Assembly: GCF_022539505.1 (NCBI RefSeq)
Contig: NC_061510.1
Coordinates: 93,264,292-93,328,291 of the forward strand
From: Lolium rigidum
Taxonomy: Eukaryota; Streptophyta; Magnoliopsida; Poales; Poaceae
Reading direction: 5' to 3'
Length of the DNA stretch: 64,000 bases
The notes under the pieces: model-generated
The model's database searches: none
The model's input: the letters and a program-made list of their open reading frames with translations, nothing else
What the model was told of the DNA's origin: nothing
Shown: piece by piece, positions 48,865 to 59,599 of the stretch
How the letters are laid out: every line of letters starts with the position of its first letter
Position numbering within the stretch: the first letter of the stretch is position 1
Made by a program: the position numbers and the translations under genes

Positions 48865-50286
48865 GGGAAAAGCTTCAGATCACCCGGGGGATCCCGCGTT
48901 TATTCCTCCGGCTCGTACACGCGACGCGTGTCCTCCTCGATGGTGACAGCGATGGGACCCACCACAACCTTATCCCCTCACAACCGCTCCTCCTCCATTC
49001 ATCCTCACGGTCAAAGCGGCCATGACCGCGCCCCACGCAAGGCCGCCGCGTGACCTCACAGCGCTGCCGCCGCGCACGCCCCCACGAAGCGCCGCCGCTC
49101 GCCCCACCGTGGCTCCAAATACCTACGTCCTTCGCCCCCATGGGAAAGCCAGGGAAGGTCGCCGGCCGGCGTGGACTCCCTCTTTTCCGCCTCCATCCCG
49201 AGCGCCGCCGGGGTCTCGTCACCTTCTCGCGCTCCGGTCGGGTGAACCCTGCCATGGCGCGCATCGCCGCTACACCCTAGCAGCCCCGGCGCAGGCTGCG
49301 CTCCCCTACATCGACCACCGGAGCGGCTGCTTGCCGGCGTCCCAAAACCACGTCCGCCCTCATGCTTCCCCTCTGCTACAATCGGCCGGTGGCGCTGCTA
49401 CAATCGACGAACGTCGATGCTACAAGCAGTCAGCGGCGCTGCTACAATCGAGAGCGTCGATGCTACAAGCAGTCGGCTGCTATAGTCGCAAGAGGCGCTA
49501 CTACTTGCCCCAAGGCGCTGCTACAATTGAAGAGCGTCGCTGCTACACGCAGCCGGCGGCGCTAGCGCTGCTACAAGCGGCCGTCGAAGCTGCTACATGC
49601 CCCCGGCGGCGCTGCTACAAGCGACAGGTTTCGCTGCTACAAGCCCTAGGCAGAGCTGCTACAAGCCCCAGGCGACGACTTAGCTACAAGCCCCCGGCGA
49701 CGGCGCTGCTACAATCGGCCGCCGGCGCTGCTACAATCGCGAGGCGGTGTTGCTACTAGCGGCGAGCGGAGATCACGGCTGCTGCCGGAGCTCCCCGGCG
49801 TTGCTACCGAGGCACGGCGCGACTGCTCCGAAGGTGCATCGGCCCTGCTACAATGGAGCACCGGGCGTTGCTGCTCCACCATGCTGTTGCTGTTGCATCG
49901 ATGATGCACTTAGGCTTCTCCGGCAGCGGCCGCGGCAGACGGAGGAGCAACACTAGCTAGCGAGCACTGATGGGGGAGGTGGAGGAGTGAGGAGGGCTGC
50001 AGCATCAACGCCGCCACGCCGTGCTTCTCCGGCGACGCGGGCGACGCCACGGCAGGCTTCTCCGGTGACGCCACAATGGAACGACGGGCGGCGGCGGTGC
50101 TGCCGATTCGGGAGATAGAAGTATCGGGAGGATGACGCCTCATGGGTGCCTTTTGTTTTATTTTTTGGTCCTTTCTGAAACGTTGACCCGAACGGACTGA
50201 GTGAGCGGTTCGATCGCGTTAATCGTGCGGCTGGCGACCCGGGGGATCGGGGGATTAAATCCCCCGGGGGACGCTCAGCACGCCCC
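48865..50286. mobile_element. Mutator-like element with 9-bp target duplication
   Basis: AATTTTAAA at 48856-48864 and 50287-50295 forms an exact 9-bp direct repeat, the hallmark of Mutator-like elements. Immediately inside, the two ends are inverted repeats of about 28 bp. The left runs GGG....GCT....TC.CCCGGGGGAT and the complement of the right runs GGGG...GCT....TC.CCCGGGGGAT. The 1.4 kb interior is GC-rich and holds no transposase. That fits a non-autonomous, Pack-MULE-like element, a class known in grasses to carry GC-rich gene fragments. I could not identify a parent gene. A 22-bp periodic array occupies its middle. Confidence 0.75.
49375..49880. repeat. 22-bp periodic TGCTACAA array
   Basis: The word GCTGCTACAA or a close variant recurs about twenty times. 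Start positions of GCTA include 49375, 49397, 49419, 49441, 49462, 49520, 49542, 49570, 49592, 49614, 49636, 49658, 49683, 49708, 49730 and 49752. Most steps are exactly 22 bp, a few 17-28. Only about 10 bp of each unit is conserved and the rest varies. Translated open frames across it are by-products of the periodicity. Confidence 0.85.
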
Positions 50287-50439
50287 AATTTTAAAACAGA
50301 CCGAGGTCTGGAGGAACAGATTTACAAAGACCGAGGTTGGGGGTAGTAGATCTTTGTGTCATTGTGTGCTTAATTAATGATGAACTTTCAAGAAACAGAT
50401 TCGACAAATTTGATCGTGAATAGTATCAGTGAGATACTA

Positions 50440-50725
50440 TTCACTCCAGATTTCGATGATTTTTTGTCAAAAAGGACCACCTGGCCCACTGAAATGTCAA
50501 AAAAGATCACCTGTGAATGGAATTGTCAAAAGTGCCGTGGCGGCAGCACGGCCAGTCGACGCGTGGCGCCTGCCGCCGCAGCCGGTGGCGGCAGGGCCTG
50601 CCGCCGCCAGGCGTGGCGGCATGTCGGCCTCCCTCAGCCGGCCGTCAACGGGGCGTCGCGGACATTGCCCTGCCGCCCTAGCCGGTGGCGGCACGTCGAC
50701 GTGGCGGGCCTGCCGCCACCACCGG
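50440..50725 (+). repeat. Left arm of a long inverted repeat
   Basis: This arm matches the reverse complement of about 51795-52070 at roughly 90% by eye. Landmarks are TTGTCAAAAAGGACCACCTG, TGGAATTGTCAAAAGTGCCG, and several CCGGTGGCGGCAGGGCCTGC-like blocks, in the same order. The GC-rich part is a string of TGCCGCC words. Open frames here (50377-50835) are shared in mirror form by the other arm and are not taken as a gene. Confidence 0.85.
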
Positions 50726-50989
50726 TGGTGGCATGTGCTGCTGGCCGACAGACCTTGACCACGCTGACGGCGCTGATTTCGACGCTGACGGCGCTGATTC
50801 CCACGCAGACTGTCTCAGATTCACCCTGTCTGTGATTCTGAGGCTATTTGGTCCGGTTTGAGTCTATTTGGCACTAGTTTTTGCACTTTCAGCTATGTTA
50901 GAGACTGTGTAGTTGTACAGAAAATTGATTGTATGATTTTCCGACATGAGACGACGTCCGCCGCGGGTACAGGAACGTGACCACCGAAA

Positions 50990-51205
50990 GTGGTTGTTTC
51001 ACGTCCTTTAAAAGGAGCAACTGGCCAGGCCATTCTTCTCATACGTGCGCATGCTATTCTCATCTTTCGCGTACGAGAGCTCACAGAAGACAAGCTCGAA
51101 GCACTACAGCCAGACCATTGTTCTTTAGTGATTGATTAGCTGATTGAGTCACTGATTGAGCCACTAATTGAGTGCACGAAGCAGTAGAAGAAGAAAATTA
51201 AGGTG
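50990..51205 (+). promoter_or_regulatory. Promoter-like segment between the inverted-repeat arms
   Basis: A TATA-like TTTAAAAGG at 51006-51014 follows a CCACCGAAAGTGG palindrome (50981-50993). It is followed about 190 bp later by a strong splice-donor-like sequence, AAATTAAG|GTGAGTTC (51201/51202). The layout looks like a core promoter, 5' UTR exon and donor site, but no coding exon follows before the right arm. It may be a captured or orphaned gene start. Confidence 0.35.
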
Positions 51206-51794
51206 AGTTCTTGTAGATCGCTAATTTTATTCGTACATGCATAAGTTAGCTGTCATTTGTAGTGTAGTGTAGTATATTTTACTCTACTAATTAGGCAAAC
51301 AACATTGTATTAGCATATTATGTAGAGCGAGTGAGATTTTACGAAGGATGTAATTTAATTTGAAATAGAACAACACGTAGTGCAGCGTACTATTATTGCA
51401 TGTATGGCTGAAAATTAAAGAGATGGGCAATTTGTTGAACTAATAACCGTATGTTAGGAGCATGCTTTAACTATATTTTTTAATGTGTATTTTAAGTGGA
51501 TTGAAGTATGCACATGCTCTCTCACTGTTATTACTTGGATTATTGTGGCGCGTAAATTATTATTTGGAAGAATATCTATCTGCAAATTAAGGTATATATA
51601 TGATGTCTTTTAATATTTTGTCTTGTGTAATTTTTTGCCGTATTATTTAGAAAATGAAGGATTAATTATTTTCGTAAAGTCTTACCGCCATGTTAGAATA
51701 TGAGTTGTAATGAAATTATTAAAACCGTAATATGATTTAAGGTAGGATGTTACTAATATTATTTTAAAAACCTGGTTGTGCGGTAGGTACGATG

Positions 51795-52070
51795 GAAAAT
51801 TTGGTAGGCCTGCGACGTCGACGTGCCGCCACCGGCTATGGCGGCAGGGCGACATCTGCGACGCCCCGTCGACGGCCGGCTGAGGGAGGCCGACGTGCCG
51901 CCACGCCTGACGGCGGCAGGCCCTGCCGCCACCGGCTGCGGCGGCAGGCGCCACGCGTTGGCTGGCCGTGCTGCCGCCACGGCACTTTTGACAATTCCAT
52001 TCAGAGGTGGTCCTTTTTAACATTTCAGTGGGGCAGGTGGTCCTTTTTGACAAAATTTCGATTTTGATTT
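51795..52070 (-). repeat. Right arm of the long inverted repeat
   Basis: Inverted partner of 50440-50725, about 1.07 kb away. Transcription through both arms would give a hairpin with a stem of about 280 bp, a possible small-RNA source. The arms and spacer together look like a foldback element of about 1.6 kb. I did not find its target duplication. Confidence 0.85.
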
Positions 52071-52257
52071 GATACTATCCATAATCTGATTTTCCTTTGT
52101 TTCTTACTCCTTCCTTTCACAATTATCTCGTGTTGTCAAAATTTGTAAAATTTGACCGAGAATAGAAGAAAAATATCAATGTTCATAATATCAAATGCTA
52201 AATTTGAAAATATACTTTATGAAGATTATAGTACAATAGGTTTTATAATCTTATATA

Positions 52258-52342
52258 CTGCTCCCTCCGGTCCTTTTTAATTGACTCGAACTTAGTATAA
52301 AGTTGTACTAAATCTGAGTCAATTAAAAGAGACCGGAGGGAG
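52258..52342. mobile_element. Stowaway MITE
   Basis: An 85-bp hairpin element with CTCCCTCCGGTCCTTTTTAA at the left and its inverted match ending GACCGGAGGGAG at the right. TA is at 52343-52344 and, with a 2-nt irregularity at the left end, at 52256-52257. Confidence 0.8.
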
Positions 52343-52689
52343 TAATAGATATTAATATTGTTTTCTAGATATTTAAATTTTAACTTTGACTAAACCTAGA
52401 ATACGAGGTAATTGTGAATGGAGGGAGTGGTTGTAAGAAGAATATGAATGTGAATTTTCCATACATGATAGATGTGTATATTACGTCCATGTACGTCCTC
52501 TCTTAGTTTCAGATTTTTTTGCGTCCTTTTATGTGTTTTTCTGCGACTTAACGTACTAGCACACCTAAATGTACTAGCTGTTGGTGGGTACGCCGGTGAG
52601 TCCCTCCGAAAGATGCCCAATGGGGTCGGGGCGCTCATTCCTTTCTCCTCCACTAGTAACACTAGTAGAAATAAGGGCTTTGGTTTTTT

Positions 52690-52905
52690 GTCCCAGATGG
52701 CTTTTGCACCGGATTTGGCACGAACCGGTGCTAAAAGGGGTCATTAGCACCGGTTCGTGTTACGAACCGGTGCAAATGAGCTATCTTTTGCACCGGTTCG
52801 TAACACGAACCGGTGCAAAAGGTTCGTCGTCAGGCACGTGTCAGCCGAGGAACCTTTAGCACCGGTTCGCCGGTTCGTAACACGAACCGGTGCTAAAGGT
52901 CCCGA
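52690..52905. repeat. Left subterminal repeats of the CACTA element
   Basis: Multiple direct and inverted copies of GCACCGGTTCGT and ACGAACCGGTGC, in several places as back-to-back palindromes (for example 52747-52773 and 52791-52820). In CACTA elements such repeats bind the TNPA-type protein needed for transposition. Confidence 0.9.
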
Positions 52906-53256
52906 GCCCTATTTCAGCTCATGAGGTGTGTGTGTTGAGTGCTAACTTGCCCCACTCACTTCATTTTTGCTAGGAGAAGGTGTGTGTGTTGAGTGCTAAC
53001 TTGCTTCTCTTTGGCATGCACATAAGGTGCTCGATGAAATGTGTCTGAGGGAGTGATGCCGCTTGATTTTACACACAATAAAAATGAGATGAGGTGCCGG
53101 AGCGACACTTAAGCTTTCTCCTCTTTCTTTCCTCCTCGATCAAGGTTAAGCAACAACTTTACCCTTTCATTTGTACGGTGCTAATTTCCACTATTTATAA
53201 ATATTATGATGTTTTGTAATAGTTTATTGATAAACTTAATTAATTATTTGATGTAG

Positions 53257-53967
53257 ATGAACCGGCGGCAATGGATGTACGGTGACCGACGTCTACCCGA
53301 GTTCAGATCGGGCCTAGAAGAATTTATCCGTGTGGCTCAGGAAAACCCACAGGCGGATGGTTTGATGTGTTGTCCATGTGTTGATTGCCATAACTTGAAG
53401 CAATACCCTGAATGGAAAGTCATTCACTCCCACCTGCTTTGGAAAGGTTTCATGCCCAGCTATAATTGTTGGACCAAGCATGGAGAAAGAGGGGTTATGA
53501 TGGAAGACGACGAAGAAGAAGAAGAAGAAGAGGATGATGATATGTACCCTAACTACGGTGATACTGCAACAGGCCATGATGAAGATGAAGATGCAGGAGG
53601 AGGTGATCAAGATGAAGAGGCATCAGATGAGCCCGTTGATGATGATCTTCGTCGGGCCATCGCTGATGCACACAGAGATGCAAAAACAAAAAACGAGAAG
53701 CGAAAGTTAAAGGGCATGTTAGATGATCACAAAAAGAAGTTATACCCAAATTGCGAAGATGGCAACACAAAGCTCGGTGCCACTCTGGAGTTGCTGCAAT
53801 GGAAGGCAGAGGCTGGTATATGTGACAAGCCATTTGAGAAGTTACTGAAAATAATGAAAAGGAGGTTTCCAAAGAATAACGAATTGCCTCGACAAGTACG
53901 TACGAAGCAAAGAAGGTTCTCTCGCCCTCTAGGATTAGAGGTGCTCGAAGATACATGCATGCATTAA
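53257..53967 (+). CDS. CACTA transposase-associated N-terminal domain
   Basis: A 236-aa open frame begins MNRRQWMYGDRRLPEF and has the CPCVDCHN zinc-ligand-like cluster and SHLLWKGF of the transposase-associated domain that precedes tnp2. An acidic linker (Glu/Asp runs, about residues 88-130) follows, then EAGICDKPFEKLLKIMKRRFP. Just after this the frame leaves the conserved sequence through a frameshift near 53900, so it is the front part of a broken transposase gene, not a complete protein. Confidence 0.8.
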   Translation: MNRRQWMYGDRRLPEFRSGLEEFIRVAQENPQADGLMCCPCVDCHNLKQYPEWKVIHSHLLWKGFMPSYNCWTKHGERGVMMEDDEEEEEEEDDDMYPNYGDTATGHDEDEDAGGGDQDEEASDEPVDDDLRRAIADAHRDAKTKNEKRKLKGMLDDHKKKLYPNCEDGNTKLGATLELLQWKAEAGICDKPFEKLLKIMKRRFPKNNELPRQVRTKQRRFSRPLGLEVLEDTCMH

Positions 53968-55850
53968 TGATCGCATCCTCTACCGCGCTGAGTATGAAAA
54001 TTTGGAAAAATGTCCGGTATGCACCGCACTTCGGTATAAGATCAGGCGAGATGACCCCGGTGATGTTGAGGGCGAGCCCCTAGGAAGAGGGTTCCCGCCA
54101 AGGTTATGTGGTATGCTCCTATAATACCACGGTTGAAACGTCTCTTCGAAATAAAGAGCATGCCAGAGTTGTTGCGATGGCACAAAGAAGACCGTAAGAA
54201 AGACGAGATGCTCGAGACACCCCGCTGATGGGTCGCAGTGGAGGACAATCGATAGAGAGTTCCCGGATTTTGCAGTATGATGCGAGGAACTTAAGGTTTG
54301 GCCTAAGTACAGATGGAATGAATCCTTTTGGGGAGCAGAGCTGTAGTCATAGCACTTGGCCCGTAACTCTATGTATCTATAACCTTCCGCCTTGGTTGTG
54401 CATGAAGCGGAAGTTCATTATGATGCCAGTGCTCATCCAAGGCCCAAAGCAACCCGGCAACGACATTGATGTGTACCTACAGCCATTATTTGAAGAACTC
54501 TTACAGGTTGTGGAGCAAACCAGGTGTACATGCATGGGATGAGTACAAACGAGAGTCATTTAACCTACGAGCGTTGCTTTTCGTGACCATCAATGATTGG
54601 CCTGCTCTTAGTAACCTTTCAGGACGAGACAAACAAGGGATACAATGCATGCACGCACCGTTTAGATGAGACCGAAGGTGCCTATTTGCATAAATGTAAG
54701 AAGGTTGTGTACCCGGGGCATCGTCGATTTCTTCCAAAGAGGCACCCCGTCAGAAAGAAAGGCAATCATTTCAGAGGTGAGGCAGATCACCGGGTGAAGC
54801 CTGAACTCCGTACCGGTGATGCTTTACTTGATATGGTCAAGGACATAAAAGTAATCTTTCGAAAGGGTCATGGCGGTCAATCTGTTCCGAATGACGTCGT
54901 TACCGGACACGCACCCATGTGGAAGAAAAAATCTATATTTTGGGATCTACCCTATTGGAAAGTCCTAGAGGTCCGCTCTTCAATCGACGTGATGCACGTG
55001 ACGAAGAATCTTTGCGTGAACCTGCTAGGCTTCTTAGGCGTGTATGGGAAGACAAAAGATACACCAGAAGCACGGGAGGACCAGTATCGTATGAAAGTCC
55101 CAAAAGACAAGCAAGAACAGAATTACAAGGATATAGGGAGTCGCTTAAGTCCTGGCAGCTACGCTCTTACCAAAGCAAAGAAGGAAATCTTTTTTGAAGT
55201 CCTTTACAGTATCAAGGTGCCGTCTGGATTCTCATCAAATATAAAGGGAATTTTAAATATGGCGGAGAAAAAATTCCAAAACCTGAAGTCGCATGATCGC
55301 CACATTATTATGACGCAGCTTGCTTCGGTTGCACCGAGGGGCTTCGTCGGAAAATGTTCGAATACCCATTGTGAAGCTATGTGCATTCCTTAATGCGATA
55401 TCTCGGAAGGTAATCGATCCAGCTAGTCTTCCAAGGTTACGAAGGATGTGGTGCAATGTCTTGTTAGCTTTGAGTTGGTGTTTCCACCATCTTTCTTCAA
55501 TATTATGACACATCTCCTGGTTCACCTTGTCGAAGAGATTGCCATCCTCGGTCCTGTCTTACCGCTCAAGGCGGCGATCGGCTATGTCTTACCGCCAGTA
55601 CCTGATCAAAGATACCACTTCAATCCGGTTCCACCTGGATACGCTGTTGCCGGGGTGGATCAAGTTATGGATGAGTATGGGCCGCTGAGGCTTGACCACC
55701 CTGCCGGTGAAGGGGATTTGCTAGAGCTGGGAGAAGCGAAGAACACTACGCGTTCTATGGCGAAAGGAATTCATTGTGATTCCGGGTTGGAAGGCGCCAA
55801 CAAGGTCTCCACCGAGCCAGCATTCTCCACCGATGCAGCCGTCTCCAGTG
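53900..55850 (+). pseudogene. tnp2-type CACTA transposase, frameshifted
   Basis: Conserved tnp2 segments appear in several frames: NLRFGLSTDGMNPFGEQS and KRKFIMMPVLIQGPKQPG (54228-54542), LRALLFVTINDWPALSNLSG (54466-54669), then a longer frame from 54593 to 55393 with FRGEADHR, MWKKKSIFWDLPYW and SSIDVMHVTKNLCVNLLG. A fragment of the downstream domain (FFNIMTHLLVHLVEE, 55490-55540) is followed abruptly by unrelated sequence. That implies an internal deletion. At least five frame changes and several stops separate the pieces. The gene is dead, though the sequence decay is modest. Confidence 0.85.
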
Positions 55851-57708
55851 CGTGAGCCTTCCCCGCCGGCGCGTGAGCCATCTCCGCCGCCGCGTGAGCC
55901 TTCTCCGCCGCCCAAGTCTAAGGGGAAAATTAGACGGACCGCTACGACACAGCTGAGTCGTAACAAATCACCGAGACGCAAACAAGAGCCCCTCCCAAGA
56001 GTGCCTAAGGTTGCTCCCAAGAGACCTTATGACTATACGGCTTGAGGAAAATGCCAAGATCGTAGCTGAACAACACAAGCAACAAATGTTGAAACTGAAA
56101 AAGCTCCAGCCTTGAGCCGGAGCCAGCTATATCTCCGGAAAAGAAGTTGAAACTGCCGAAGAACCTTCATCAACCTGAGCCAAGTCTTTCATCGAACTAT
56201 GACCGGTCTATTCGCAAGTCAAATGTGTTAGCAAGAGAGCGGTGGGAAAAAGTAAGGTAGAAGGGAAACCGGTTCCCCAGCTTGGAGCCCGAGAAAAACT
56301 CGTGCCCCCCGCTCCAAGTGTATCCCGATGTCCTAGCGTGCCTTGATCCGACGATGGTAAAACTATACAAAGATGAGGCGAAGCGGCCGGTATGAGTATT
56401 CCCGAGTACTTAAGCCGCATCGATGCGGAATTCCTGTTCAAGGGTGATGATGTCCAAATAGCATACCAAGTACAAGTACGGGCAACCTCTTGTCGAGCCG
56501 AGGAGTTGCCTAATCTATCAACACAACTGCGAAGACTGCATAATTGGTACATGGATGCATGTAAGGATGGTAAGAACTGGATCATGGTGGCAATCACGAG
56601 ATGACCACTACGGGCGAAATGACGTGATGAACATCGAATTTTGTGAATTATTTCAGTTATTCAACCAAGACGCCCTCGAAAAATCTCTCGCTGAGTGCAT
56701 ACCGTCTGTAAGTATTATTTATGTAATTAAGTCTCTACCGCGGCTCGTCCATTATTGCATGCATATAACCATACTCTCACTGTATTATGCAGAATGAAGA
56801 TCCGCGAATGCCGCAAGGGGCAAATCTATGATCTTAGGTTCGTTGACCCATATACCGTGAATGGGTATACTTGTCGACAACTCTCCCAAGGACACGGAGA
56901 ATAACTTGGTATATGTCTTAAGGAAAAACTCATACAAAAGGGCAATACTATTTCCTTACAACTTCGCGTGAGTGTTACTCGTCTTCACACATTAAATCTT
57001 TTTCGCTTACTCCATGTGTTAAGTGTAATTGATGAGTTATGCATATATATATATATGTGTGTCCGCAGAGTTTCACTATATCCTGCTAGTCATTGAACCC
57101 GACACCGGGATAGTAGAAGTCATGGACTCGAAGAGTAAACCCCTTGAGGCGTGGGGGGACATGGCTGATATCCTCCACAAGACTTGGAAACGGTTCACCA
57201 ACAAAGCTCCGGGTTTAAAGAATAAAGAACTTCGAATAAAACATGTACCGGTAAGTACTACTGGCTAGGCCGCGCATCTCTTTGATTCTAGTTTCAATAC
57301 CATTATTATCATCCTTGATTATATATATATTATTTTGATTGAACTTTGTTCTCGTAAAGTGCTTGAGGCAAGAGGACGGGAATAATTTATGCGGGTTCTA
57401 CATTTGCGAGTTCATCCGCCGAATACCCACCATGTGAGGGACATTTTGGAACAACTTGATGTAAGTAAACAACATTCATGGCTTTATTTTATCACCTTGT
57501 GTTTCATTCACATACACACACATATATATATATATATATATTGACCACCATACCTTCTTCAAATTATTAGATCCAACGGTTGCGGAACGGTCTTCTAGCA
57601 ACCGAGCGTGTACGAGCAATTCAAGAAGAGCTGGCGGGATTCTTACTTGAGCAAGTCATAGCTCCAGACGGAGAACACTATGTGGCCGACATCCAATATC
57701 AAAGTTGA
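55776..57708 (+). pseudogene. CACTA second frame: Pro-rich region and Ulp1-type cysteine protease, decayed
   Basis: A Pro-rich segment with repeated REPSPP units (55776-56042) is followed by broken frames. These include YLSRIDAEFLFKGDDVQIAY (56392-56604), a split catalytic region FHYILLVIEPDTG with the active-site His and VMDSKS with the Asp (57060-57140), NNLCGFYICEFIRR with the active Cys (57385-57421), and a terminal RLRNGLLATERVRAIQEE ending at TGA 57706-57708. This is the C48 (Ulp1/SENP-like) protease domain commonly found in grass CACTA elements. Introns are likely between the pieces (GTAAGT at 57251 and elsewhere), and the frame also carries stops. Confidence 0.75.
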
Positions 57709-57712
57709 TGTA

Positions 57713-57738
57713 GACATATATATATATATATATATATA
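57713..57738. repeat. (TA)n microsatellite, left side of the nested insertion
   Basis: About thirteen AT units directly abut the nested element. Matching (TA)n continues on its right side from 62914 to 62963, so the insertion split or duplicated a TA microsatellite in the CACTA element. Confidence 0.9.
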
Positions 57739-59016
57739 GGGTAACACTATTCTGAAACCGGTGCTCAGAATATTATTCTGAGCATCTTTCCCTGTATATA
57801 GGGCAGCGCTCGGGTGGAATAAAGAGAAGAAGGCCGAATTAGTATCTTCCCTGATGGAAACCGTCGCCCGCCGGCATGCCCCCCACGTTGCTCCTCCTTT
57901 CTCGCCGCCGGCAGGGCCCTCGTCGCGCCTCGCATTCTCAGCCGCCGGAAGGGGCCCGCGCCGCCTCTCCTTCACACGAGCAGGCTCTCTCCCCGCCCCT
58001 CCTTCGCCTATGCCGGCAGGATCCCGCGCCGCCCCTCCTTGCCCGCCGCCGGTAGGCCGAGCTCCGGCGCTGACTACCTCCCTCAATCTCCTGCTCCGAC
58101 GAGTATCCGCCGCGCCCACCTTCTCCTCGAATCAGGCCTGCAATTTCGTGCTCCACTCCTTGATGGCGGGGATCGGCTCCTACCCCAGCCCTCCACTCGT
58201 GGCCGCAGGTGACCGCCGCAGCCGCGTCAGCCCCGCGTGTGCGACGCGCCTCCACCTAGAGGGCACCTGCGCTGCAGGCTAGAAATTCGCCCAACCCCAT
58301 TGCCGCCGGACTCCTATGCTCCGCCCGCCCGCACTATTCCTGCTCTCCACCGACTAGACAGAGCCATAGAGGGGTGAGGCCGCTGGGACGATCGCGAATG
58401 ACCGCCGGTGGCCTACGATGATGAGTATACCTCGAACTCCATGGTAGCCGACCGAGGCCAGCACCTCAGGCGCCGCCTCACTCCCTGACCTGTTGCTGCT
58501 CTGCATATTCTTCTCGCTGTTTCTCTCGACAACAGTACAAGCTTGCTGACAGAGGCAGTGCAGTTGATGGTTACCAGAAGCGCAAATAGTTTTTAATCTC
58601 TGAACTTGGAGCTAGCAGTTACTAGGATGAGCGCTGGTCCATGCCGTCTTCTACTTGGAGCTAGCACTACAGCATCGTCTCCAATTCCGTTGTGCAAAAT
58701 ATTATCCGCGTCATGGGTTTATGATTTATTCACATTTCTGAATCTCTGAACTTTTAAAACGGGAGACCTGAAGTTCCCGTCACTATATATGTATTTGTCC
58801 TCCATTTTAGGATCTCTCACTGCAGTTTTTTGGAGATGATGTTTGACTGTGAAATGGTATAGTTGCATACTAGTCTAAGTACAAGCACACTGGATTGTGC
58901 AGTACATATACTTTAGAGGAATCCAATACTATTTCGCAAAAAAAAAAAAGAGGAATCCAATACCGCTGCTAACAACAATCTATGAATTAATTAATCAACT
59001 GCCGGGAGCAGCTAGT

Positions 59017-59165
59017 TTACAATGCAAACAAAGCTTTGGTCTTCTAGCAGAATCAGTAGCATGCGACCTGAGGTTTGTCGTTCAGTTAGCTTACAATGCA
59101 AACAAAGCTTTGGTCTTTCTAGCAGAATCAGTAGCATGCGACCTGAGGTTTGTCGTTCAGTAGCA
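59017..59165. repeat. Two tandem copies of a 74-75 bp unit
   Basis: Bases 59017-59090 and 59091-59165 are almost identical direct copies starting TTACAATGCAAACAAAGC and ending GAGGTTTGTCGTTCAG. The second has one extra T and is followed by a third partial copy (AGTAGCATGCGACC). The near identity implies a recent duplication. Confidence 0.9.
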
Positions 59166-59599
59166 TGCGACCGGAAGCAGTTCGATCGGTTTTCTCGTGC
59201 TCTGCCTGTAAATGGTGCGCACAAGATGTATGTTGTTATGCTCGCATGAATACTGGGCAAGAGAAAAAGCTCTGTACTTCTTTCTGTTGTGTCTTGATCT
59301 GCTAAATCTTATAATATGTATACTTCCATTATTTCCCTTGGATTGATTCACTAGACTATGAGATAAATAGCTAGCAGAAATTTTTCTATTACCGAGGCTG
59401 GATTTCAGAAATAGCTTCATAGACGCGTGCTTCTGCAGGTTAGCGTGTATATTTAACGTATACAATCTGAGAAAGCACACATCGTTGGCACATGAAGTGC
59501 ACATCCGTAAATTTATGAAGTGTACCGGAATATCAAAAAATAATAAAAGTTCCAACAGTATAGTATAAGTATACACCTATTAAAATTATCTCGTCATTT

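Noticed and set aside
49022..49759. A 245-aa frame with repeating CYK/LLQ residues
   Set aside because: It is the translation of the 22-bp GCTACAA array and GC-rich interior of the Mutator-like element.
49375..49880. CRISPR-like array because of regular spacing
   Set aside because: Only about 10 bp of each 22-bp step is conserved. There are no repeats of CRISPR length, no cas genes, and this is a plant nuclear transposon.
50377..52053. Two similar 123-152 aa frames, one on each strand
   Set aside because: They are the two arms of the long inverted repeat read in opposite directions. No homologous protein is recognised.
57854..58282. A 142-aa Pro/Ala/Arg-rich frame in the nested element
   Set aside because: It lies in a GC-rich block open on both strands, without a domain. 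Perhaps a captured leader, but a gene is not supported.
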